From: Melioribacteraceae bacterium
GTDB lineage: Bacteria; Bacteroidota; Ignavibacteria; Ignavibacteriales; Melioribacteraceae
Assembly: GCA_023230485.1 (NCBI GenBank)
Contig: JALNXG010000116.1
Coordinates: 1 to 6,569, forward strand
Reading direction: 5' to 3'
Length of the DNA: 6,569 nucleotides
In this document: positions 1 through 6,113 of the stretch, piece by piece
How the letters are laid out: each line of letters starts with the position of its first letter
Position numbering within the stretch: the stretch's first letter is position 1
The notes under the pieces: model-generated
What the model saw: the letters and a program-made list of their open reading frames with translations, nothing else
What the model was told of the DNA's origin: nothing
The model's database searches: none
Position numbers and translations under genes: made by a program

Positions 1-2
1 TA

Positions 3-644
3 CCGGGTAAGCTTCATCCATTATGGTATTCATCATTGCTTCCTGTGCATTTTTATATATCATGTATTGCCTCAGGTTTAGCGATGATAATCTTTGAATC
101 GTTTATAATTGCAAGAGCTTTTAGCAAAGAAGAAGGATTTAATAATACCGGCATAAAAATGAATCTTTTAACGGGTGCTTCTTATGTTGTATTAGTTGCA
201 TTAATAGCAGGATTTTTATTAAAGGCATATGATTTTATTGATAACGGGAAACTTGGTTATCTATTTGTTGCCTCCACCGAAACATATTTATTCTATTTAG
301 AAATTATTCTTGGGACTTTTATTCCGATAGCACTATTAAGTCAGAAGAAATTCCGTGAAGATAAAAAATGGTTGTATCTAATCTCAATATCTGTCATTTG
401 CGGATTGATATTGAATCGGTTAAACGTAAGTATAACAGGGTTAGCAGCTTCATCGGGAGTAAATTACTTCCCATCTTTCGATGAGATAAGTATTACGTTG
501 ATGCTTGTAGTACTGGCGATTTCAGCATTTAGATTTACTGCAAAATATTTCACAGTCTTTATCGATGAAGAATCCCATACTCATACAGAAACTGATACTG
601 AACCGACAAAAATAATTAAGGCGGCAGAAGCACTTAATTCATAG
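3..644 (+). CDS. hybB: HybB/NrfD-type hydrogenase membrane subunit, C-terminal part (5' truncated)
   Basis: This is the last 213 codons of an integral membrane protein whose start lies left of the window. The frame is open from base 3 and reads PGKLHPLWYSSLLPVHF, which resembles the HPLWQS...LPLF segment of E. coli HybB. Further on, the YFPSFDEISIT segment matches the HybB C-terminal YFPTWEELLIS region. Five hydrophobic segments are visible, at about residues 18-39, 54-76, 89-113, 122-139 and 161-185 of the fragment, followed by a short acidic/polar cytoplasmic tail. In the family, HybB (about 390 residues, NrfD/PsrC fold) carries electrons between the HybA ferredoxin-like subunit of an uptake [NiFe]-hydrogenase and the menaquinone pool. 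Other NrfD-fold subunits of oxidoreductases are the alternative, but the HybB-specific segments favour hydrogenase. A TTG at 36 is internal and is not the real start. The next gene follows after 29 bases, suggesting co-transcription. Confidence 0.85.
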   Translation, partial: PGKLHPLWYSSLLPVHFYISCIASGLAMIIFESFIIARAFSKEEGFNNTGIKMNLLTGASYVVLVALIAGFLLKAYDFIDNGKLGYLFVASTETYLFYLEIILGTFIPIALLSQKKFREDKKWLYLISISVICGLILNRLNVSITGLAASSGVNYFPSFDEISITLMLVVLAISAFRFTAKYFTVFIDEESHTHTETDTEPTKIIKAAEALNS

Positions 645-673
645 TAAGAAACTTAAAGAATGAGCGTGATATT

Positions 674-1369
674 ATGAGCAATAGTTACGAGAAATTAAAA
701 TGTATCTGGATGTCATCACAAGTTATTGAGTACAAATTGTGCGATAATAATTTTGATTGCGAGAATTGTATGTTGGATAAAGCAATGAGGAATCTAATTA
801 GTAACCAAGCCGAAAAACATTCTACACTAAATATTGTAAGTACAATTTCTGAAAAATTGTGCAATCTGGTTTACAATGATAAAACTATTTACTTAACAAA
901 ATCTTTAATTGCAAAGGAGATATGCCGAGATACGTTTTATCTCGGTATAAACCCTATTCTTCAATGCTTTTTAGATTCTGAATATTCGATAGAGGTTAAG
1001 GATAGCCGAAAAAATATTCAAAAAGGGGAAAATATAATTAATATTTCCGGAGTTTGGGGTGATATTACCGTTTCATCACCGATAAATTTAGAAGTGTATG
1101 ATAAAATAAGTAATTCATCATCTACTCCTTTTAATTCATCCTGGTTTGCCATTATTGGAGATACAAAGCAAACTATTCAGAATAACAAACTTTCTAAAAT
1201 TGAATGGCATACATCCCTAAATAGAGCAATCAAATCAATTGAAGAAGTTAAAACAAATATACCTTTAATTGGCGAAACCATGATGGATGGGGGAACGAAT
1301 GTAGAATTTTTACATCAATTATTAGGCAATAAAAAATATGTTTCTCTTTTAAGTTCTCTTTGTTTATAA
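674..1369 (+). CDS. Divergent glycine-cleavage H-protein-like protein with N-terminal cysteine motif
   Basis: This is a 231-residue soluble protein with no signal peptide or membrane segment. The N-terminus has a four-cysteine motif, C10, C23, C29 and C32 (CIWMSSQVIEYKLCDNNFDC, then ENC), ending in LDKAMR. It resembles the CxWM...YKLCD...C-x2-C...A-R motif I recall from H-protein-like proteins of anaerobes. Residues about 70-162 look like a degenerate GcvH lipoyl-type barrel: a GIN/QCFLD segment, IQKGENI, and a WGDITVSSPINLEVYDKIS stretch matching the hairpin and SPVSGEVVEVN part of H proteins. The position where GcvH has its lipoylated lysine has none, so lipoylation is unlikely. A C-terminal extension contains GETMMDGGTNVEFLHQLL. 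The cysteines could bind a metal or Fe-S cluster, which is inference. It follows hybB by 29 bases with no clear Shine-Dalgarno, so it is likely a hydrogenase-linked accessory protein of unknown function. It is not expected to act in glycine cleavage, and no gcvT or gcvP is nearby. Confidence 0.7.
   Translation: MSNSYEKLKCIWMSSQVIEYKLCDNNFDCENCMLDKAMRNLISNQAEKHSTLNIVSTISEKLCNLVYNDKTIYLTKSLIAKEICRDTFYLGINPILQCFLDSEYSIEVKDSRKNIQKGENIINISGVWGDITVSSPINLEVYDKISNSSSTPFNSSWFAIIGDTKQTIQNNKLSKIEWHTSLNRAIKSIEEVKTNIPLIGETMMDGGTNVEFLHQLLGNKKYVSLLSSLCL
921..949 (+). repeat. 12-bp inverted repeat (hairpin) inside the H-like gene
   Basis: TATGCCGAGATA (921-932) and TATCTCGGTATA (938-949) pair over 12 positions with one G-T wobble, around a five-base loop CGTTT. 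It lies wholly inside the coding sequence and has no following T-run, so it does not look like a terminator. It could be an mRNA structure affecting stability or translation, or a coincidence of coding sequence. Confidence 0.5.
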
Positions 1370-1520
1370 AATAGTCCGGATTTGCTACCATCAATCTAAG
1401 CAAGTAGAATTAGTCTATAATCTCAACAATAAATTCCAACCCTCAATAAACAGAAAAAATCGAAAAAGGACATAAGTGTCGATAAGATTTTTTATCTTTG
1501 TGTAATCAAAATATATTTAT
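1370..1520 (+). promoter_or_regulatory. Intergenic region with candidate promoter for the kinase operon
   Basis: This 151-base gap separates the hydrogenase-linked genes from the two-component unit. TATCTTTG at 1493-1500 fits the TAnnTTTG -7 box of Bacteroidota promoters and would place transcription start about 14 bases before the ATG at 1521. A matching TTG -33 element is not evident at the expected distance. The place where it would lie holds a small dyad, GACA-TAAG-TGTC (1469-1480), which could be an operator. A second dyad, AAGAT-T5-ATCTT (1484-1498), overlaps the -7 box. A 5-bp dyad TTGCT/AGCAA (1382-1403) follows the upstream gene but has no T-run, so no convincing terminator is seen there. 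No sigma-54 -24/-12 pair (GG-N10-GC) was found. Confidence 0.35.
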
Positions 1521-3113
1521 ATGAAAACCAAACTTCAAAATAGACTAAGTGTTAGATTAATTATCTCAATTTCTTTGATAATGTTTTTCATATTATCCGC
1601 ATATACTTTTTTCATAATAAAAAAACTCGACAATTATTTAACCCAAACACGATTTGAAAGTGCCTATAATATCAGCGATATTATAAAAAAATCTACACGT
1701 TATAGTATGCTATTAAATAGACGTGAAGATGTTCACCAAATAATTAATACAGTTCGTTCTGAAATCGGTGTAGAGGAAATACGTATTTATAATAAATTAG
1801 GTCAAATTAGTTATTCCACTCATCATCCCGAAATAAATTCACAAGTCGATTTAAATTCAGAAGCTTGTATTGGTTGTCATAATAGCAGTGTGCCTCTTCA
1901 AAGTTTAACAAATCAAAGTAAAATTAGAATTTATAAAAATGAAAAAAATCAAAGAATACTAGGATTGATTAACCCGATTAGGAATGAACCGGATTGCTCA
2001 AATGCTGCATGTCATGCACATTCACCGGATGTTCAAATTCTTGGTGTCCTCGATGTAGGTGTTTCGCTTGATAAATTGGACGAAATTATACAAAGCTCCG
2101 CTAATGATATTTTAGGTGCATCAATTGTTATTGTAGTTTTTATCTCATTTTTTTCCGGTCTCTTTATTACGGTTTTGGTGAATAGACCGATTAAGAAAAT
2201 TAGAGAGGGAATTGAGGAAATTGGAAATGGTAATTTGAATTATAGAATTGAAATGAACTCTACCAATGAACTCGGACAGGTGGCGAGAAGATTCAATGAA
2301 ATGTCCACTAAGCTCAGCGATGCTTATGAAGAAATAAAGACTTGGACTGAAACTCTGAATGAAAAGGTAAATGAAAAAACTAAAGAACTAAAGAATATAT
2401 ACAATCAAGTTTATCAGATCGAAAAATTAGCATCTTTAGGGAAACTTTCTGCCACAGTTGCCCATGAATTGAATAATCCACTAGCCGGGATTCTAACTTT
2501 AAGTAAGTTAATAGCTAAGAAGCTAAAAAAATCGCAAAAAGAAAATGAATATGAAGAGCTCATAGAATATTTAGAATTAATTTCAAATGAATCTTCAAGA
2601 TGCGGGCAAATTGTAAAAGACTTATTAATCTTTTCGCATGCTGAACCAAATGAATTTGCAAATGAAAATTTACTAAAGATAATTGATAATAGTGTAACAG
2701 TTATTAATCACCATCTGCAAATGAATGGTATAACATTAATCAAGGACTATCCGGATGAACCGGTTTTAATTTATTGTAATGCAAATAATCTACAGCAGGG
2801 TCTCATGTCGCTCCTAATTAATTCGATTGAAGCGATGACGAATAAAGGAAGGATTATAATTAATTTATCTGAAGAAGATAATAATGTGGTTATACGGATA
2901 ATCGATGAAGGAACGGGAATTTCGGATAAAGACTTACCATATATATTCGAGCCGTTTTATTCAACTAAGGAATCTTCCTCGGGTACGGGACTTGGTCTTG
3001 CAGTTGTTTATGGAATTATTACAAAGCATCATGGAAAAATTGAAATAGAAAATACATCTAATCAAGGAACTACATTTAAATTGGTACTTCCGCAACATAA
3101 GCAAGATGCTTAA
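1521..3113 (+). CDS. Membrane sensor histidine kinase with periplasmic di-heme c-type sensor domain
   Basis: This 530-residue kinase has its first membrane helix at about 13-33 and an extracytoplasmic sensor at about 34-195. The sensor contains two covalent-heme motifs, C116-I-G-C119-H120 and C159-SNAA-C164-H165 (CX4CH). A second membrane helix (about 197-220), a HAMP domain (about 221-272) and a coiled-coil linker follow. The HisKA motif AHELNNPL has phosphoacceptor H315. The ATPase domain shows the N box (N434), G1 box D462-EGTG, F box FEPFY (476-480) and G2 box GTGLGL (488-493), so all catalytic elements are intact and the style is NtrB/HydH-like. The sequence between the heme motifs (RILGLINPIRNEP, then GVLDVGVSL) resembles periplasmic heme sensors of anaerobes. 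Residues such as H101, H102 or H167 could be additional axial ligands, which is inference. Expected role: sense redox state or a gaseous ligand and phosphorylate the regulator encoded 11 bases downstream. The ATG has only a very weak ribosome binding site. Confidence 0.93.
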   Translation: MKTKLQNRLSVRLIISISLIMFFILSAYTFFIIKKLDNYLTQTRFESAYNISDIIKKSTRYSMLLNRREDVHQIINTVRSEIGVEEIRIYNKLGQISYSTHHPEINSQVDLNSEACIGCHNSSVPLQSLTNQSKIRIYKNEKNQRILGLINPIRNEPDCSNAACHAHSPDVQILGVLDVGVSLDKLDEIIQSSANDILGASIVIVVFISFFSGLFITVLVNRPIKKIREGIEEIGNGNLNYRIEMNSTNELGQVARRFNEMSTKLSDAYEEIKTWTETLNEKVNEKTKELKNIYNQVYQIEKLASLGKLSATVAHELNNPLAGILTLSKLIAKKLKKSQKENEYEELIEYLELISNESSRCGQIVKDLLIFSHAEPNEFANENLLKIIDNSVTVINHHLQMNGITLIKDYPDEPVLIYCNANNLQQGLMSLLINSIEAMTNKGRIIINLSEEDNNVVIRIIDEGTGISDKDLPYIFEPFYSTKESSSGTGLGLAVVYGIITKHHGKIEIENTSNQGTTFKLVLPQHKQDA

Positions 3114-3124
3114 TGGAATGAATT

Positions 3125-4480
3125 ATGATTAAAAAAAACAAAATATTAATTGTTGATGATGAAAAAATCGTTAGAGAATCACTTTATCATTGGTTTGATG
3201 AAGAGAACTATTATGTTGAAACTGCTGAAGATGGAGAAATAGCCTTAGCAAAATATTCTAAGGAAAAATTTGATCTTCTGCTTGTGGATATGAAAATGCC
3301 TGGTATGAGCGGATTGGATTTACTTATAAAAATAAAAGCAATTGATAAAGATGCTCTTATAATTTTAATTACTGCTTATTCTTCTGTTCCCACTGCTATT
3401 ACTGCTTTGAAGAATGGTGCTTATGATTATGTTACTAAACCTGTTGATCCTGATGAACTGGCTCATATCGTTAAAAATGCACTTCAGCAAAAATCATTAA
3501 AAATTGAAAATACTATGCTGAAGGAAAATCTTGATGAAGTAATCAAACCGGATAATCTGATTGGCGAAAGTTTTCAGATGAAGAAAATTTATGAATTGGT
3601 TCATTCGGTAGCAAAGACGGATACCACGGTTCTCATTCGTGGAGAAAGCGGTACAGGTAAAGAATTAATTGCAAAAGCAATTCATATTAATAGTAATAGA
3701 AAATATTCACCAATAATAACGGTAAATTGCGGAGCATTAGCAGAGACTCTTTTAGAAAGCGAATTATTCGGTCATGAAAAAGGTTCATTTACAGGAGCTC
3801 AATTCAGGAGAAAAGGTAAATTCGAAATGGCTGATGGAGGAACAATTTTCTTGGATGAAATCGGCTCCGTTTCCCTTAGGATGCAGATTGAGTTATTGCG
3901 AGTTCTTGAATCAAAACAGTTCAATAGAGTTGGTGGTAATGACTTGATAAAAAGTGATTTCAGAATAATTACTGCTACAAATGAACCCTTAGAAGAATTA
4001 GTTAAAGCAGGAAAATTTAGAGAAGATTTATATTATCGGCTAAATGTATTTACTATTGTTATTCCTCCATTGCGCGAAAGAAGAAATGATATTCCATTAC
4101 TAGTTGAGTTTTTTATCGGTAAATTTTCTACTGTAATGAATAAAAAGACGAAGAAAGTTTCCAAAGAAGCGATGGATTTTTTATTGGAATATGATTGGCG
4201 GGGAAACGTAAGAGAATTAGAAAATGCAGTAGAAAGAGCTATGGTAGTTGGGAAGACTGATACGATTGAAGTTGATGATTTGCCATTTCATGTTGCGAAG
4301 AATGTTTTTGAATTGGAGGAAGGGGATAATAGCCTTTCATCTATGGAGAAAAAATATATTCAAAAAATACTAAATGAATGCAGTTGGAATATATCAAAAG
4401 CAGCTCAGATATTAGGAATAGATAGAGCTACTTTATATAATAAAATTAGCAAATATGATCTACGTAAAGATGAGTATTAA
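3125..4480 (+). CDS. NtrC-family sigma-54-dependent response regulator
   Basis: This 451-residue protein has the complete three-domain NtrC layout. The receiver domain (about 5-120) has acidic D11-D12, phosphoacceptor D55 (LLLVDMKMPG), T83 and K105 (TKP). The AAA+ domain (about 143-375) has Walker A GESGTGKE (173-180), a sigma-54-contact loop GSFTGA (220-225), Walker B TIFLDE (240-245), and PLRERRNDIP (315-324) plus WRGNVRELEN (358-367). The C-terminal Fis-type helix-turn-helix (about 410-446) has NISKAAQILGIDRATLYNKI. The loop has Ser where the consensus GAFTGA has Ala, a tolerated variation in the family. It should activate sigma-54 promoters after phosphorylation by the kinase immediately upstream. 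The start at 3125 is preceded by GGA seven bases away. An in-frame ATG at 3113 is blocked by a TGA two codons later. The stop overlaps the start of the metalloprotease gene. No target promoter is seen in the window. Confidence 0.95.
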   Translation: MIKKNKILIVDDEKIVRESLYHWFDEENYYVETAEDGEIALAKYSKEKFDLLLVDMKMPGMSGLDLLIKIKAIDKDALIILITAYSSVPTAITALKNGAYDYVTKPVDPDELAHIVKNALQQKSLKIENTMLKENLDEVIKPDNLIGESFQMKKIYELVHSVAKTDTTVLIRGESGTGKELIAKAIHINSNRKYSPIITVNCGALAETLLESELFGHEKGSFTGAQFRRKGKFEMADGGTIFLDEIGSVSLRMQIELLRVLESKQFNRVGGNDLIKSDFRIITATNEPLEELVKAGKFREDLYYRLNVFTIVIPPLRERRNDIPLLVEFFIGKFSTVMNKKTKKVSKEAMDFLLEYDWRGNVRELENAVERAMVVGKTDTIEVDDLPFHVAKNVFELEEGDNSLSSMEKKYIQKILNECSWNISKAAQILGIDRATLYNKISKYDLRKDEY

Positions 4481-5010
4481 TGGATATTTATCTTACACCG
4501 CTTAAATTTTACAACCAATTATTGTTGCAAAATCTTGTTGCGGAATTATCTAAAAGATTTTCTTGTAAAATTAACGTCATTGATCTAAAAGTCAATATTG
4601 ATGATTTCTTTTCAATCGACCGTCAGCAATATTATTCTACTCAGATACTTGCCGAAGTGCTTAATCTCACTGATCATATTAATGGCAAAGTAGTTCTTCT
4701 AACGGATGTTGATCTATTTGTCCCCGCATTAACATTTATTTTCGGTGAAGCCCAACTTAATGGGAAGCATGCGATAGTTTCAGTATGTCGGCTGCATGAA
4801 GAGTTTTATTCAGGTATATCGGAAGAGAAACTCCTTTTTGAGCGCACGATAAAAGAGACACTTCACGAATTGGGTCATAATTATGGACTGCGTCATTGCC
4901 TTGATTGGGATTGTGTGATGCATTCTTCAAACGGCATTGAGGAAGTGGATATTAAAGGCAATACCTACTGCACAACTTGTGCAAAAGTCATTGAGGGCTA
5001 TCGCTGGTAG
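4480..5010 (+). CDS. amzA: Archaemetzincin-family zinc metalloprotease
   Basis: This 176-residue cytoplasmic-type protein has no signal peptide. It carries the archaemetzincin signature: H129-ELG-H133-NY-G136-LR-H139-C140, then C145-V-M147 and C164-TT-C167. The three histidines and E130 form the catalytic zinc site of metzincins, M147 is the Met-turn, and the four cysteines form the second, structural zinc site characteristic of this family. Its length is typical for the short prokaryotic form. All signature residues are present, so it should be active. Cellular substrates of archaemetzincins are poorly known, and human AMZ proteins are aminopeptidase-like. The ATG at 4480 shares its A with the regulator TAA stop (TAATG), which implies translational coupling to the sigma-54 regulator. 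It is the last gene of the kinase-regulator unit and is followed by a terminator hairpin at 5128-5177. A role in the signalling pathway, for example removing a regulator or maturing a target, is only a guess. Confidence 0.92.
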   Translation: MDIYLTPLKFYNQLLLQNLVAELSKRFSCKINVIDLKVNIDDFFSIDRQQYYSTQILAEVLNLTDHINGKVVLLTDVDLFVPALTFIFGEAQLNGKHAIVSVCRLHEEFYSGISEEKLLFERTIKETLHELGHNYGLRHCLDWDCVMHSSNGIEEVDIKGNTYCTTCAKVIEGYRW

Positions 5011-5018
5011 TATTGACT

Positions 5019-5040
5019 TTATAAATTTTTTTATTTATAA
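5019..5040. repeat. AT-only 8-bp inverted repeat after the metalloprotease stop
   Basis: TTATAAAT (5019-5026) and ATTTATAA (5033-5040) are perfect inverted arms around a T6 centre, starting nine bases after the amzA stop. With only A-T pairs it is too weak for a normal terminator on either strand, and no T-run follows the right arm. It may contribute to termination or mRNA 3' end structure. Confidence 0.4.
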
Positions 5041-5092
5041 TTGAAATGGGTTCAAGTATATTTCCTCCGGATTTGGTTAGCCGGGTAGGTTA

Positions 5093-5106
5093 TAGATTTG
5101 AATCTA
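5093..5106. repeat. 14-base palindrome in the convergent gap
   Basis: TAGATT (5093-5098) and AATCTA (5101-5106) are perfect inverted arms around a TG centre. The dyad lies in the 108-base gap between the two convergent units, 13 bases beyond the yihY stop. It has the size of a protein-binding dyad, but nothing identifies a binder. It does not form a tRNA T-arm. Confidence 0.3.
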
Positions 5107-5118
5107 GCATATTTGTAT

Positions 5119-6105
5119 TTAGTTTTTAGAAAGCTGAGAAATGCGTCCATTGTGATCATTCTCGGCTTTCTTTTTTTCTTCCAAATTATTCTTCTCTCCG
5201 GTGATGGGGTTTGTTTCGTAGATATGGAATTTAGCTCGTGGTCTATAACCTGCTCCAAATTTATTCGCATATACAAACGTAAATTCAGCACCGAGGAATA
5301 ATATCTGAGCTGAATAGTAAATCCATAATAATAGCACAACAAGTGATCCGGCTGCACCATAGGTGGAACTTAGTGCACTATTACCGAGATATAGACCAAT
5401 TAAATATTTACCCAAAACAAATAAAACGGAAGTAACCAATCCTCCTACCCAAACATCCCGCCATTTTATATTAACGTCAGGAAGTATTTTGAAAAGCATA
5501 GTGAATAATATAAAAATCACAGTAAGCGAAATAAATGCATTTACAAGATCAAGAACGAAAACAGGAATAGTTATAAAATTTTCATTTATCCTGTTAGATA
5601 TATAAGAAAGAACAGCACTTACAACTAATGAAACAAGGAGTAAAAATCCGGTTGTAATAATAAGAGCGAAAGACTGTATGCGATCGAACACTAAACCTTT
5701 TATTATACTCCTTTCTGAACTTGCTCTTACTTTCCATACCATATTTAAGGATTCTTGAAGTTCAATAAAGACAACAGTAGCACTAATTACCAAAGTAACA
5801 AAACTAATTATCAGAGCTAGAATACCTGAACTTTCTTGATTAGAATTTTTAATAGCTGTTTGAACGATTTCAGCCCCATCTTTTCCCATTAATCCCTGAA
5901 TCTGAAAGAATAGTTCACCTCGAGCGGCTTGGTCTCCAAATGCTAATCCTGCTATCGCAATAACTATTAATAGCAATGGAGCAAGTGAGAAAATAGTGTA
6001 AAAAGATAAAGAAGCTCCAAGCTTTGGTGCTTTATCATCGATAAACTTATCGACTACTTCTCTAATAAAAGACCATACATTTTTGAAAAAATTATTTAGT
6101 TTCAT
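5119..6105 (-). CDS. yihY: YihY/BrkB-family integral membrane protein
   Basis: This 328-residue protein belongs to the YihY/virulence factor BrkB family (UPF0761, formerly labelled ribonuclease BN). Family marks are the N-terminal KLGASLSFYTIFSLAPLLLI stretch at 28-47 and the C-terminal YGAAGSLVVLLLWIYYSAQI at 249-268 followed by LGAEFTFVYA. Six membrane helices are predictable at about 32-55, 93-117, 146-170, 181-207, 217-239 and 251-275. A charged, basic/acidic cytoplasmic tail from about 284 makes it slightly longer than E. coli YihY (about 290 residues). The molecular function is not established; transport or envelope roles have been proposed. The ATG at 6105 comes eight bases after the stop of the AI-2E-type gene, so both probably form one operon. 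Its last codons overlap the + strand terminator, so they are constrained by two functions. Confidence 0.92.
   Translation of the reverse strand: MKLNNFFKNVWSFIREVVDKFIDDKAPKLGASLSFYTIFSLAPLLLIVIAIAGLAFGDQAARGELFFQIQGLMGKDGAEIVQTAIKNSNQESSGILALIISFVTLVISATVVFIELQESLNMVWKVRASSERSIIKGLVFDRIQSFALIITTGFLLLVSLVVSAVLSYISNRINENFITIPVFVLDLVNAFISLTVIFILFTMLFKILPDVNIKWRDVWVGGLVTSVLFVLGKYLIGLYLGNSALSSTYGAAGSLVVLLLWIYYSAQILFLGAEFTFVYANKFGAGYRPRAKFHIYETNPITGEKNNLEEKKKAENDHNGRISQLSKN
5128..5177 (+). terminator. Rho-independent-type terminator of the kinase-regulator-metalloprotease operon
   Basis: AGAAAGCTGAGAA (5128-5140) pairs with TTCTCGGCTTTCT (5159-5171) over 13 positions with one T-G wobble. The loop is 18 bases, and a run of seven Ts (5171-5177) begins at the last stem base. 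It faces the + strand, 117 bases after the amzA stop. It lies entirely inside the 3' coding end of the opposing YihY-family gene (last 17 codons or so). On the - strand the stem is followed by A-rich sequence, so it is not a good terminator for that gene. Confidence 0.7.
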
Positions 6106-6113
6106 AATTATAT

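Noticed and set aside
36..644. TTG at 36 as the true start of the first gene
   Set aside because: The frame is open to base 3 and the upstream codons (PGKLHPLWYSS) match a conserved HybB segment, so the gene is truncated by the window edge.
1370..1520. Sigma-54 promoter before the kinase gene
   Set aside because: No GG-N10-GC pair with surrounding consensus was found in the gap.
3113..3121. Kinase-regulator start overlap by ATG at 3113
   Set aside because: This ATG is followed two codons later by TGA in the same frame, so the regulator must start at 3125.
5085..5110. tRNA-like T-arm (TTCAAAT loop on the - strand)
   Set aside because: The flanking bases do not form a 5-bp T-stem, and no acceptor, D or anticodon arms are present at the right spacing.
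5052..5360. 102-codon - strand reading frame overlapping the yihY 3' end
   Set aside because: It overlaps the clearly recognisable YihY gene in another frame, has no family-like features and has no ribosome binding site.
5098..5605. Two + strand reading frames (5098-5301 and 5363-5605) antisense to yihY
   Set aside because: Both are complementary-strand shadows of a conserved membrane protein gene; the first also spans the terminator hairpin.
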